Assembly (NCBI GenBank): GCA_029212925.1
Contig: JARGOB010000011.1
Span: 46,124-110,123 of the forward strand
Source of the DNA: Coxiellaceae bacterium
GTDB lineage: Bacteria > Pseudomonadota > Gammaproteobacteria > Coxiellales > Coxiellaceae
Reading direction: 5' to 3'
DNA length: 64,000 nt
Part shown: positions 18,275-27,124 of the stretch, piece after piece
How positions within the stretch are numbered: position 1 is the first letter of the stretch
Layout: each line of letters opens with the position of its first letter
Made by a program: the position numbers and the translations under genes
The notes under the pieces: generated by a model
Told to the model about the DNA's origin: nothing
Seen by the model: the letters and a program-made list of their open reading frames with translations, nothing else
The model's database searches: none

Positions 18275-18810
18275 CTTTTAGGTCCGCCACCACTAAGACG
18301 TTGATAGCTCATACCATCTTCATCATCTGCAGCTGAACCACCAGGGCAACAACCACAACAGAACACATAACGCAAACAGCTGCTTAATGAAAAACCCTTA
18401 CCCGCAACAGGTGATGCGGGCGGCCTACGACTTACACTAAACCTAGCCGCTTGAGCGCTTAAGGCATCAGTCTTTTTTTGCAACGTTTCGAGCCCCTCCC
18501 CCTGATTTAAAACATCCAACACAGCTGCACCCAACTCGCCCTGACACGTTCTAACAAACTCCTTACCTCGCTCTAATAACCCATCTAACTTATCTTTGTC
18601 AGCACGACCTAAATCAGTTTGCAACAAGCGACCCAAATCATCCATCACTGCTTTAAGCTGCGGCATTCTTTCGTCAATTGATACCGCCGGAACAGCTACA
18701 GGACTTGCCGGCTGTTGCGCCGCTGCATGTTGTCGCTCTAATTCTTCCAACGCTTGAGTCAATCTCGCTTTCTCTGCTTTATACTCTAGATCGGTCATCG
18801 GTTTACGCAT
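18271..18810 (-). CDS. SNARE-like coiled-coil protein with cysteine cluster, candidate effector
   Basis: A 179-residue protein. Residues 100-124 (VLNQGEGLETL followed by QKKTDALSAQAARF) resemble the R-SNARE centre of Ykt6/VAMP proteins, whose pattern is VLERGEKLDDL, then K-D-L and F. By eye 11 of 25 positions agree with Ykt6, and the zero-layer Arg is Gln103 here. Beyond a Pro-rich hinge there is a cysteine cluster (C145, C151, C152, C154, C155 in CLRYVFCCGCC), a plausible host S-acylation or membrane-anchoring site in the place where Ykt6 has its lipidated cysteines. I choose the ATG at 18810 with a GGGGGAA ribosome site. It is coupled to the next gene by a 4-nt overlap. Effector function is inferred. 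Confidence 0.75.
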   Translation of the reverse strand: MRKPMTDLEYKAEKARLTQALEELERQHAAAQQPASPVAVPAVSIDERMPQLKAVMDDLGRLLQTDLGRADKDKLDGLLERGKEFVRTCQGELGAAVLDVLNQGEGLETLQKKTDALSAQAARFSVSRRPPASPVAGKGFSLSSCLRYVFCCGCCPGGSAADDEDGMSYQRLSGGGPKR

Positions 18811-18909
18811 AGCTATTTCCCCCATTAATTCCCAAGGCAAATATGCTAACAGTTTTTACTTAAATTAGACTTAGCTTACCGCATAAAAATAGCCATTTTA
18901 TCCGGTTTT

Positions 18910-19500
18910 TTAAGTATATAATTGACTTGTACGAGCAGTTCCGACGCTTGAGTAACCTCCACCGCTTGTTGCCACCGCTTTCTTTTTTCTACCAAACAAG
19001 CAACACAACGGTAAACAACAACCCGAGCTCTCAGGCTGCGCTGCTGCTGGCGCCCCATGCAACAAAGGATCAGCAGCCGTAGCAGGCTTTGATTTTCGCC
19101 TACGACCCTTCTTGCTGCCCTTACCAAACATTTCCTCACTCATTGCTGCCATTGCGCTCACCTTAGCTGATAGCCCTGGATACTTATCACAGAGCGATGG
19201 AAACTGTACGGCATAAGACTGATTTAATTCGTTGACAGCCAACGATACACTCATGTTTGCGGCATCCATGCGCGCAGTAAAATCTGCCACCAATATCGTT
19301 TCACCGGCTTTTAGTTGCTGCAACATGCCTACTACATCGCCCAAGCTAGCATTAAAAGAAGCCAAATATTCGCCGGCACGTGCACCTTCTGGAATTATGC
19401 GATCAGGCGACCTTAATTGTGCCTGCACATCCTGCATCTGCTGAATTATTTGTTCGACTTGTTGCTGTTGTTGCTGTTGTTGCTGTTGTTGTCTACTCAC
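18910..19500 (-). CDS. Orphan polyQ protein with basic stretch and paired cysteines
   Basis: A 196-residue protein of unknown family. After MSR come eleven consecutive Gln (CAA/CAG mixture), then a helical region to about residue 120, a basic run KGSKKGRRRKSK (127-138) that resembles a nuclear or membrane-phospholipid targeting signal, and a tail with GCCLPLCCLFGRKKK (160-174): two cysteine pairs next to a polybasic patch, as in dual-acylated peripheral membrane proteins of eukaryotes. The start is GTG at 19500 behind GAGAGAG. It is first in the four-gene block inserted in the ribosomal operon. Lipidation and localisation are inferences. Confidence 0.75.
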   Translation of the reverse strand: MSRQQQQQQQQQQQVEQIIQQMQDVQAQLRSPDRIIPEGARAGEYLASFNASLGDVVGMLQQLKAGETILVADFTARMDAANMSVSLAVNELNQSYAVQFPSLCDKYPGLSAKVSAMAAMSEEMFGKGSKKGRRRKSKPATAADPLLHGAPAAAQPESSGCCLPLCCLFGRKKKAVATSGGGYSSVGTARTSQLYT

Positions 19501-19689
19501 GACTCTCTCACTTCTCTTTAGCTCAACCGATTACACTCACCCCAATGAATAATATGCTTGGCTTATACAGTTAACCCGAGACGTAACTTTCAACCTTCAC
19601 ACTATTATCATTTTCTATATAAGGACATTTTAACAATAATTAACGAAACGCGCCCTTAAGGACAGATTATCTGGTAACAACCTTACACC

Positions 19690-19735
19690 TTGCACACAAT
19701 GACACTTAAATATACACTCTCAGCTTAATTATAAT
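19690..19735 (+). promoter_or_regulatory. Candidate promoter for trmD-rplS
   Basis: Because four reverse-strand genes separate rimM from trmD, trmD needs its own promoter. The 250-nt gap before it has TTGCAC (19690) with TATACA 15 nt later, and a perfect TATAAT at 19730-19735, 16 nt before the trmD ATG. Which of these is used is not clear. Confidence 0.3.
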
Positions 19736-19751
19736 AACGACAGTAACCGAT

Positions 19752-20507
19752 ATGCGTTTTGATATTATTAGCTTATTCCCAGAAATGTTTGATAGCCTCA
19801 ACAGCAGCATTCCGGCAATAGCGCAACAAAAACAACTGATTAGCCTGCATTATTGGAACCCACGCGACTATACCAATAATAAGCACGGCAATGTTGATGA
19901 CCGCCCTTATGGCGGCGGCCCTGGTATGGTGATGCAATATCAACCGCTGCGTGATTGCATTCATGCCGCCAAACAAGCGGCTGGTGACAATAGCCGGGTG
20001 ATTTACCTATCACCACAGGGGCAACGATTTAACCAGCAACTGGCCCAGGCACAAATACAAAATAAACAAAATCTTATATTACTGTGCGGTCGCTATGAAG
20101 GCATTGATGAACGTGTGATTGAAAACCACGTGGATGAAGAATGGTCGATGGGCGACTTTGTCGTGAGCGGTGGCGAGTTGCCAGCGATGCTGGTTATCGA
20201 TGCCATTACTCGGTTGCTACCGAATGCATTAGGTCATGCTGATTCCGCGCTGCAAGATTCATTTCAAAATGGCTTACTGGATCACCCACATTATACTCGA
20301 CCCGAACAAATCGACGGACTCAGCGTACCAAGCGTACTTTTAAATGGTGATCATGCCAAAATAGATGCTTGGCGACGCGAACAAGCACAAAGAAAAACTT
20401 GGCAAAAACGCCCGGATCTGGTACAAAGTCCTACACAGAATACAGTGAGCGAACAATCGCTTACAGGAATAGATAGCCGAGATGGCCAGGAGATAGAAAA
20501 TGAGTAA
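19752..20507 (+). CDS. trmD: tRNA (guanine37-N1)-methyltransferase
   Basis: SAM-dependent SPOUT methylase that makes m1G37 in tRNAs reading CNN and some other codons. The 251-residue protein has the trefoil-knot motifs: [14 protein letters not shown] near 57, [15 protein letters not shown] near 111 and [18 protein letters not shown] near 133. The C-terminal helix domain is present, with a polar extension. It overlaps rplS by 8 nt, keeping the standard trmD-rplS coupling although the link to rimM is broken. Confidence 0.98.
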   Translation: MRFDIISLFPEMFDSLNSSIPAIAQQKQLISLHYWNPRDYTNNKHGNVDDRPYGGGPGMVMQYQPLRDCIHAAKQAAGDNSRVIYLSPQGQRFNQQLAQAQIQNKQNLILLCGRYEGIDERVIENHVDEEWSMGDFVVSGGELPAMLVIDAITRLLPNALGHADSALQDSFQNGLLDHPHYTRPEQIDGLSVPSVLLNGDHAKIDAWRREQAQRKTWQKRPDLVQSPTQNTVSEQSLTGIDSRDGQEIENE

Positions 20508-20847
20508 CGTAATCAAGCAGATAGAACAAGATCAGCTGGAAGGTAAACAAATCCCAACCTTTGCACCGGGTGATACCGTAGTGGTTCAAGTGAAGGTAAA
20601 AGAAGGTAATCGTGAACGTTTACAAGCCTTTGAAGGTGTTGTGATTGCTAAACGTAATCGCGGCCTAAATTCGGCATTTACCGTACGTAAAATTTCACAC
20701 GGTGAAGGCGTGGAACGTGTTTTCCAAACTTACAGCCCAGTCATCGCTAATATCGAAGTTAAGCGTAAAGGTGATGTACGTCGCGCTAAACTTTACTACC
20801 TACGTAACCTACGTGGCCGTAAAGCGAAGATTAAAGAAAAAGTTTAG
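20500..20847 (+). CDS. rplS: 50S ribosomal protein L19
   Basis: A 115-residue large-subunit protein at the 30S-50S interface. It shows the family pattern [18 protein letters not shown], then [19 protein letters not shown] and a basic C-terminus ([18 protein letters not shown]). It is the last gene of the operon and is followed 13 nt later by a strong terminator. Confidence 0.98.
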   Translation: MSNVIKQIEQDQLEGKQIPTFAPGDTVVVQVKVKEGNRERLQAFEGVVIAKRNRGLNSAFTVRKISHGEGVERVFQTYSPVIANIEVKRKGDVRRAKLYYLRNLRGRKAKIKEKV

Positions 20848-20860
20848 TCGGTTCATAATT

Positions 20861-20887
20861 ATCCCAGGCATGTCCTGGGATTTTTTT
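20861..20887 (+). terminator. Rho-independent terminator after rplS
   Basis: ATCCCAGG pairs with CCTGGGAT around a short CATGT loop and is followed by seven T residues. Confidence 0.9.
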
Positions 20888-20901
20888 ATCTGTCATTCAC
20901 T

Positions 20902-21160
20902 ACCTTGATACTTACTTGGCAACGGCGAAACCATTACGACAACTCTGAGCGACATTAACGACCGCAAGCTGAGCAGCAATATGCTGTGCAGGCGAATTTT
21001 ACAGGAAGTAAAATTCACGCGAAACTGAGACAGGATGTCGAATTGAGCGGCCTGCGAAGCATGCAGCTGCGCAAGCTGAGGATCGTTCTGAGCTCAGGAT
21101 TGTCGTAATGGTTTAGCCAAGTGGTAAGTAAAATACTAGGTGTGTTATCAAGGTTAGCCT
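20902..21160. repeat. Long imperfect inverted-repeat element
   Basis: Most of the 355-nt gap after rplS is occupied by an element whose two ends are inverted copies: left TTGGC-A-CG then AAACCATTACGACAA, right TTGTCGTAATGGTTTAGCCAA, with the words CCTTGATA and TATCAAGG further out. Inside is a hairpin (GAATTTTAC then GTAAAATTC) and the phrase GACAGGATGTC. No reading frame is supported. Two related-looking elements occur near 32.8 and 34.6 kb. Confidence 0.75.
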
Positions 21161-21168
21161 TATTTGGA

Positions 21169-21197
21169 CTGGATCCCGGCTCGGGGGCCGGGATGAC
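21169..21197. repeat. REP-like palindrome, copy 1
   Basis: A stem ATCCCGGC/GCCGGGAT around TCGGG, within the phrase CTGGATCCCGGC...GCCGGGATGAC. The same phrase recurs at 32985 (identical) and 34817 (two base changes). Confidence 0.85.
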
Positions 21198-21203
21198 AAA
21201 CAA

Positions 21204-21518
21204 CTACTTCACTTTGAGCTCACCTTTCTTCAAAGACAAACTCGCCTTGGTGCGGTAATAGCAGGTCATCACCAATACAATCAGCGAGGTGACGAAAATC
21301 AAGGCATAACCAAGCAGCATTAAATGCTTATGATGAAAATGACCGTATAACACACCGCAGAACCCCAACAGTACGCTACCGACCAGCATCCAGATGGACA
21401 ACGCATTGGCTTCGCGAACACGATATATGCGGTAAATTTGAGGGAGATACAATGCTGCGTTAATAAATAGCACCGCGCTGATAATCATGTCGATCAACCA
21501 TTGCCACCATGCTGACAT
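21204..21518 (-). CDS. PQ-loop (SemiSWEET-like) small membrane protein
   Basis: A 104-residue protein with three hydrophobic helices. The PQ-loop motif is in helix one (NAALYLPQIYRIYR), and the pattern fits a three-helix half-transporter of the SemiSWEET/PQ-loop type that dimerises; substrates of relatives are sugars or amino acids. I choose the ATG at 21518 (MSAWWQW) because GGAG lies just upstream of it; a start 3 codons earlier is possible. The gene runs toward the repeat element behind rplS. The substrate cannot be inferred. Confidence 0.8.
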   Translation of the reverse strand: MSAWWQWLIDMIISAVLFINAALYLPQIYRIYRVREANALSIWMLVGSVLLGFCGVLYGHFHHKHLMLLGYALIFVTSLIVLVMTCYYRTKASLSLKKGELKVK

Positions 21519-21592
21519 TGCTTCCACTCCTTTGATTTAGTACTAAATCCACCAGACCACCCTTGCAGGTGGCCCGGCAGAACAAGTGAGAC

Positions 21593-22132
21593 TTATACCA
21601 TCTCTGCGTCTGAAGCAACAACTTCAGGTGATTCTACAGGTGCTTGTACTTGTACAGGCTCTTCTGCCTCAACCGGTGTAACTACCGTTGCAGCAGTTGC
21701 AACTGACTTAGCCTTTCTACCACGCTTGCTTTTCTTAGCGGCTGGAGCTGCTTTAGCTTTAGCTGCTTTAGCTGGAGCTGCCTTTGTGCTTTTTTTGGCT
21801 TTTTTAGCAGGCTTGTCATAGTTACGTTCAAATTCAGCTTCTGCATCAATTAAACCTCTAATCAAATCAGCTGCTGCTTTATCCGCTTCAGCATAACCTT
21901 GGTTATAACCTTGATCAAAAGCCGCTTCTACAGATTCAGTTAACTCAACTGCTGCATCCGCTTGTTGTGCTTTCATTTGAGCTTTCATTTCTTTTAATAA
22001 ATTCTTCATCGCACGCACTTGCACTTGCAAGTCTGCTTTAACCACTTTCAACTGAGCTTTAGTGGTTTTGTATTGCTCTTCTACCTTTTGTAATTTCGCA
22101 GATACCGCTTCTACACTTTTTGTTCTAGCCAT
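21593..22132 (-). CDS. Lys/Ala-rich coiled-coil protein starting MARTK
   Basis: A 179-residue protein in three parts. Residues 5-60 are a strong coiled coil (KLQKVEEQYKTTKAQL). The middle is acidic and helical (FDQGYNQGYAEADKAA). Next is a histone H1-like basic region (KKAKKSTKAAPAKAAKAKA, then KKSKRGRKAK) and a V/E/P-rich acidic tail. The ATG at 22132 has GGAAA upstream; translation from further upstream would add unrelated residues. The basic section suggests DNA or polyanion binding. After Met removal the protein would begin ARTK, as histone H3 does. It lies 71 nt downstream of the glutamate dehydrogenase gene on the same strand. Confidence 0.82.
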   Translation of the reverse strand: MARTKSVEAVSAKLQKVEEQYKTTKAQLKVVKADLQVQVRAMKNLLKEMKAQMKAQQADAAVELTESVEAAFDQGYNQGYAEADKAAADLIRGLIDAEAEFERNYDKPAKKAKKSTKAAPAKAAKAKAAPAAKKSKRGRKAKSVATAATVVTPVEAEEPVQVQAPVESPEVVASDAEMV

Positions 22133-22203
22133 TATTAATATTTCCTGTTTGGTTTTAAAGCGCGACAGTATAGTCAACCGCTTCGCAATAGGCAACTGTA
22201 GCT

Positions 22204-23517
22204 TTATACCGGCGCTTTATCAACAAAATATTTCTGCGTACCTTGTGCACTGATGGCTTGTTCTAAACGTTGCAGCGCAACCGCATACGCTGCCATGCGC
22301 ATATGACACTTGTTTTGCCGCATAAAATGATAAACATCAGAAAATGCTGAGGTCATTTTAGCATGTAAACGTTCATGCACTTTTTCTATATCCCAATAAT
22401 AGCCAGCCTTATTTTGCACCCATTCAAAATAACTCACCGTTACACCACCGGCATTCGCCAGCACATCGGGTATCACTATTATGTCGCGCTCAGCCAATAC
22501 ATTGTCGGCATGTGAATCAATCGGGCCATTAGCCACCTCAACAATCAGTGGCGCTTTGATACTGTCCACATTGTCTGCGGTAATCACATTTTCCAATGCG
22601 GCAGGTATTAAAATATCAACGTCCAGCGCTAGCAATTGTTGATTATCGATGTGATCCGCTGGCACGGCCTCACAAACAGACTCTTCACAATACACCGCTG
22701 ACACACGATGACTCTGCTGTTTGGTATGAATCAAGCTAGGCACGTCAAAACCATCCGCACTGTAAATCCCACCCTTTGAATCACTTACCGCTACAATCCG
22801 GTAACCATCGGCATGCAGCAGTTTTGCAACATGTTGACCGGCATTACCAAAGCCCTGCACCGCCACTGTTTTCTGTGTTGGATCCCAACCGCGAATATTC
22901 TCTAATTCTTTAATGCAGTAATAAGCCCCACGCCCAGTGGCATCGTCACGTCCCAGACTACCGCCCAATGCAATGGGTTTGCCGGTAATCACATCCGGCG
23001 AATACCGGCGTTTAATTTTTGAATACTCATCCATCATCCAGCCCATAATCATGGCATTGGTATACACATCGGGTGCTGGAATATCGGTATCAGGGCCAAT
23101 AAAATCGACCACTTTTTCAATAAAACCACGGCTTAAGCGTTCAAGCTCTAATTTACTCAATTGTTTGGGGTCCACACATATGCCGCCTTTGCCGCCACCG
23201 TAAGGGATATCAACCACCGCACACTTAAGTGTCATCCAAAATGCCAATGCCTTTACTTCATCCAACGATACATTGGGGTGGTAACGCAGACCACCCTTGG
23301 TAGGACCACGACTGTGGTTATAGCGCACACGGAAACCACTGAATACTTGCATCGAGCCATCATCCATACGCACCGGAATACTGACTTCTATCGAACTTTG
23401 TGGATAACGCAACCGCTCAAGAATTTCTGGGTCGATATCAACAAACTGGCTCACCCGATCTAAATGAGTTAAAGCATCGCCAAATAAGGTTTGTTTGAGG
23501 GTTTCATTTTCGCGCAT
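22204..23517 (-). CDS. Glutamate dehydrogenase (Glu/Leu/Phe/Val dehydrogenase family)
   Basis: Reversible oxidative deamination of glutamate to 2-oxoglutarate. The 437-residue chain carries the family's substrate segment ([11 protein letters not shown]), the catalytic region with Lys and Gly cluster ([13 protein letters not shown] near 123), the DIPAPDV motif and the Rossmann fingerprint [12 protein letters not shown] near 217. Its size and motifs fit the hexameric GdhA class of NAD-type bacterial enzymes. The ATG has a perfect AGGAG. For an amino-acid-using intracellular bacterium it would link amino-acid import to the TCA cycle. Confidence 0.95.
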   Translation of the reverse strand: MRENETLKQTLFGDALTHLDRVSQFVDIDPEILERLRYPQSSIEVSIPVRMDDGSMQVFSGFRVRYNHSRGPTKGGLRYHPNVSLDEVKALAFWMTLKCAVVDIPYGGGKGGICVDPKQLSKLELERLSRGFIEKVVDFIGPDTDIPAPDVYTNAMIMGWMMDEYSKIKRRYSPDVITGKPIALGGSLGRDDATGRGAYYCIKELENIRGWDPTQKTVAVQGFGNAGQHVAKLLHADGYRIVAVSDSKGGIYSADGFDVPSLIHTKQQSHRVSAVYCEESVCEAVPADHIDNQQLLALDVDILIPAALENVITADNVDSIKAPLIVEVANGPIDSHADNVLAERDIIVIPDVLANAGGVTVSYFEWVQNKAGYYWDIEKVHERLHAKMTSAFSDVYHFMRQNKCHMRMAAYAVALQRLEQAISAQGTQKYFVDKAPV

Positions 23518-23566
23518 CCGTATGCTCCTAGACCATGTTTCTTGAGGTCCCTAAGCATGCCGAAAA

Positions 23567-24955
23567 TCAGGCGATGACACAAGTATGTTTTTCTTTGACC
23601 TGGCAGTGAGTTTGATCTTCAGGAGCAGGCTCACACAAAGGCGGTGCACTGCGTAATGGGAGGTGACGAGCCAAAACGGCGGCGGCAATGGTCATTAATG
23701 GCACCACTGTTAAACCAATTTGATAATTCATCACACTGTAACCATGACCATGAGATGGAAAACACATGGCGGCCAAGGTGATAATCAAACCAACGATAGG
23801 CTGAAAAATAGGCGCCGAACCCACCGATAACATATTGGTAAAACCCATATACGCTGAGCGAGTAAACGGCGTCGCTAATTCATGCGCGATCGCAAACGGA
23901 ATGACATAGGTGCTTGAGGTAATGCCCAGCACTAGCATAATGCCACCCAAGGGTATCAAAGGCAGCCCAGGCAGATAAATCACTAAGCTAACCAAAACTG
24001 AAGAGGCTAATGCCGCAGTCATTAATAAGGCACGACGATTAACACGAGCGTCCAGCCAACCGATTAGTGGGCTGCCGATAGCAACGCCAATAAACACCAT
24101 GTTCGCAACCGTAGTGGCTGTTAGCAATGAAATATGGTGCGCCAATTGCAGGTAAGGAATGCCCCACAATGAAATAAATACAGTAACGACTCCAAACATC
24201 AAGCCAGAATAGATGCCGCTGTACCAAGCCATCTTATCGTGCATCAGTATGCGTAAATCTTTACGAAACGAACCTTTGGGTCGAATTGATTTAGGCGCCT
24301 TAGTTTGATAAGGGGTGTCGCGCACCACGCTCCATAACAGTACCGCAATTAACGCAGCAATACCGGAAGACAAGATCATGACGGTCTGCCAACCAATATT
24401 TTGCACGAAGTTGGCCATATAGATACCGCCCAGCAAACTACCCGCCATACCAATCGCTTCGGCGATACCAACCATCAATGAAAATTTACGTACTGGAAAC
24501 CATTTTCCGACCAAATATAAGGAACCAACAAAAGCAAATGCGGCGCCTGCACCCATCATCATACGACCAACGGCTGCCAACAACACCCAGTCGGATAAAC
24601 CAAATACTAAGGTACCGATACCACAAACCAAAGCACCAATAGTCAGCACTTTTCTGGGACCATAACGATCAACAATCATGCCCGCAGGTGCTTGAAGTAA
24701 AACATAAACATAGTAATACGTGCTGGCTAACACACCGGCCCCTAAAGCACCCAGGGTGAAGGTATGCATTAGACCATCGACGATTTCACCGGAGGACAAT
24801 TGCAGTGAAAATTGGAATAAGACAAACACAGCAGAGGCAGCCCAAACCACCCAAGCCATACCACGGCGTGGTGAAGGCGGATGAGACACGCGACGCATTC
24901 TGCGTAACCGCATTTTCGCATCTTTCCTTCTTTGTGTTTTGTCGATTGCCCGCAT
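23567..24955 (-). CDS. MFS transporter
   Basis: A 462-residue major facilitator with twelve hydrophobic segments in two halves. The first cytoplasmic loop motif is DRYGPRKVLTIG near residue 98, and the central loop between helices six and seven (RDTPYQTKAPKSIRPKG) is short. The N-terminus is unusually basic (RRKDAKMRLRRMRR). It resembles the sugar-phosphate/anion or metabolite:H+ groups common in Legionella and Coxiella. The substrate is not readable. The start has GGGCGAG upstream; an internal Met 14 residues on is an alternative. Confidence 0.9.
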   Translation of the reverse strand: MRAIDKTQRRKDAKMRLRRMRRVSHPPSPRRGMAWVVWAASAVFVLFQFSLQLSSGEIVDGLMHTFTLGALGAGVLASTYYYVYVLLQAPAGMIVDRYGPRKVLTIGALVCGIGTLVFGLSDWVLLAAVGRMMMGAGAAFAFVGSLYLVGKWFPVRKFSLMVGIAEAIGMAGSLLGGIYMANFVQNIGWQTVMILSSGIAALIAVLLWSVVRDTPYQTKAPKSIRPKGSFRKDLRILMHDKMAWYSGIYSGLMFGVVTVFISLWGIPYLQLAHHISLLTATTVANMVFIGVAIGSPLIGWLDARVNRRALLMTAALASSVLVSLVIYLPGLPLIPLGGIMLVLGITSSTYVIPFAIAHELATPFTRSAYMGFTNMLSVGSAPIFQPIVGLIITLAAMCFPSHGHGYSVMNYQIGLTVVPLMTIAAAVLARHLPLRSAPPLCEPAPEDQTHCQVKEKHTCVIA

Positions 24956-25117
24956 GAGCTCGCCCTTCTTCCAACATACACACAGATTCTACGCGCCATC
25001 TGTTACTACAATATGACAATTCTTGCTGTTTTTTAATACAATATATCAGCGTGAGTATATGACGTTAATATTAAAAAATCCTTAACAGACCGAAACTATC
25101 GCTGTATTATCCCTGGC

Positions 25118-25915
25118 ATGAACACCACAGCACATAGCCTGATCTCGATTATAGGAGAAGATTCCGAAACCTTCCTGCAAGGACAGGTAACGTGTGACAT
25201 GCGCGAGCTCACCATCGGTGAATGCCGGCTCGGTGCCTGCTGTGATCATAAAGGCCGAGCGGCGGCCTCATTCATACTGCTCAAACCACAACAAGCCGAT
25301 ATCGACTTTATGCTGGTATTACCGCCTGAAATGGTTGATGTGTTCTTGGATCATATACAAAAATATGCGGTATTTTCCAAGGTAACGATTGCACCCTGCA
25401 CGGATTGGCAGATCATGCCATCACTGGAAAACAACGCTGGCGCGGAAAATTTTCAGTTGCCCGGCGAACCTAATCGCTGGCTTCAATTGCAACCGGCCGA
25501 CACAAATAACGAACCAGCAACCATTAGCAATGCGTGGGCATGGACACAATTACAGGCTGGTTTTTGTTTTATTACCCCGGCGCTTTCAGGCAAATTGATC
25601 CCGCTGATGCTGAATTATGATAAATTCGGTGGCGTGAGTTTTGATAAAGGTTGTTATCTCGGCCAAGAAGTCTTAGCACGCATGCATTTTCGCGGTCAGC
25701 TCAAACGGCATTTGCATCGCCTACAACTTGCCGATGACAATGGTGTAACAATTGGTGCGGACGTTACCGACGAATCACAACAACCCGTCGGCATTATCAC
25801 CGCTATTGCACAAGACCCACACGGTAAACCTTATGCACTAGCAGTGATTCGAGATGCCGCGATTAACGCAAAACTCTACGTTAATCAACAACTCGCCATT
25901 GCCAGCGACTTATAA
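25118..25915 (+). CDS. ygfZ: YgfZ/GcvT-like folate-binding protein
   Basis: A 265-residue tetrahydrofolate-dependent protein that supports maintenance of certain Fe-S enzymes. The family hallmark KGCYLGQEVLARMHFRGQ is present near residue 187 with the conserved Cys. The N-terminal part has FLQGQVTCDM. It ends in a 6-nt tail-to-tail overlap with the convergent orphan gene at 25910. Confidence 0.93.
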   Translation: MNTTAHSLISIIGEDSETFLQGQVTCDMRELTIGECRLGACCDHKGRAAASFILLKPQQADIDFMLVLPPEMVDVFLDHIQKYAVFSKVTIAPCTDWQIMPSLENNAGAENFQLPGEPNRWLQLQPADTNNEPATISNAWAWTQLQAGFCFITPALSGKLIPLMLNYDKFGGVSFDKGCYLGQEVLARMHFRGQLKRHLHRLQLADDNGVTIGADVTDESQQPVGIITAIAQDPHGKPYALAVIRDAAINAKLYVNQQLAIASDL

Positions 25916-27055
25916 TCGCCTCACTTGCGAAGCTGAAACGTCACCGCCATCATCACCATGTTGCGCAGCAGCTTTGGCATCCGGCTCAGGTTGAAGCTCA
26001 CCGACAGAGGCCGTATCTGCACCCGAGGACCCGGCTTCCCACTCCAAATCCCGCGCTTCACCAGCATTGTAACGTTGCGGCAATCGAGCCGCTGCGGCAC
26101 CATCTTCTGGTCCACAACAACAATAAGCTGACTGACCCATGCTGATAACCGCTGCGGCAGCTGCATTAGCCGCTACACACACCGCATAGAATCCAGTAGC
26201 AGCAATCGTTGCCACCGGTTTAACCAGTTTTTTACGAATATCATCATGGAAAGTTAATACTAACCAGCTGGCTGCAATTTCCCAACCAAAGTTACCACCG
26301 CGAAACTTACCAGTAGCCTCTGTCGAACCAGGCATCTTAGCCATTAACAAAGGCAGAAAGGTTAATATGGCGGTTTTACCTAAGCTAGAGTCATAGGCTT
26401 TTTCCACCAACATCGATGCATAGGAAGTGCTATTCGATTGTGTCAGATGCTCGCGAAAACTCCAAAAATGCGTAACGGCAATTTGCCTAAACAAAGCCAT
26501 ATGGGTCATTCTGGTTTTAAATAATTTCAGCTTGCTCAGTTCAACCAAGTTTTTGTCAGGTGAGTCCTCGGGCAAATTAGCGCTAGGGGCTAACGGATCA
26601 CGCTCCTCATCCAATTGGCCTGCTTGCATGCGATGCTTCGCATACTGCTGATTCAACAAATGATGCGCCATCGGTAAGAAAGTGACAAACAAACTGTATG
26701 TCGCTAAATCCACCGCCCAGTTAAGCACAGAGCTTTTCGAGTAATCACTAAAGTTCTCAGGCATACTGGCAACAAACGTTGCAACAGTACAACACAAAAG
26801 TGTAGTGGCGGCATGCAAACACCATAAAGTACGCTGCGTAGGTTTTGGCAACCGCTTTGTGCGCGATTCAATCGTGGCATCAAAATCTTCCTGCCACTGT
26901 TTTGCCCCTTGCGCATCTTGGTAAGCGTGATAGATAATTTCTCGCGCTCTTTGTTCAAGTGCATCTAGCGAAGGTTGCGCCTTACCGGCTAAAGGACGGT
27001 CAATGCTTTGTTCTAAATCTTGAATACTAACGGTAGCTGCTGGAGCTCGGCTCAT
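25910..27055 (-). CDS. Orphan membrane protein with cysteine triplet, candidate effector
   Basis: A 381-residue protein of no recognised family. It has a soluble helical N-terminus (MSRAPAATV start, GGGAG ribosome site), a hydrophobic pair around 90-145 (LHAATTLLCCTVATFVA, DLATYSLFVTFLPMAHHLL), a further weak segment near 230 and a hydrophobic helix near 295-315 ending in YCCCGPEDG, followed by a disordered acidic tail. The CCC beside a membrane helix recalls acylated cysteines. It lies 69 nt downstream of the TOMM-cluster partner gene on the same strand, so it may belong to that operon or to the orphan set. It is not an ABC transporter. Confidence 0.75.
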   Translation of the reverse strand: MSRAPAATVSIQDLEQSIDRPLAGKAQPSLDALEQRAREIIYHAYQDAQGAKQWQEDFDATIESRTKRLPKPTQRTLWCLHAATTLLCCTVATFVASMPENFSDYSKSSVLNWAVDLATYSLFVTFLPMAHHLLNQQYAKHRMQAGQLDEERDPLAPSANLPEDSPDKNLVELSKLKLFKTRMTHMALFRQIAVTHFWSFREHLTQSNSTSYASMLVEKAYDSSLGKTAILTFLPLLMAKMPGSTEATGKFRGGNFGWEIAASWLVLTFHDDIRKKLVKPVATIAATGFYAVCVAANAAAAAVISMGQSAYCCCGPEDGAAAARLPQRYNAGEARDLEWEAGSSGADTASVGELQPEPDAKAAAQHGDDGGDVSASQVRRL

Positions 27056-27124
27056 ATTTTATCTCCCTATTGTTTTCCCACAAGGCGAAAAATATACCGA
27101 TGCTAGCAGCACATTGCAAACCGT

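Noticed and set aside
25066..25095. TTAATATT and CTTAACAG resembling PmrA boxes upstream of ygfZ
   Set aside because: The spacing of the two words does not fit the PmrA direct repeat and ygfZ is not a likely target.
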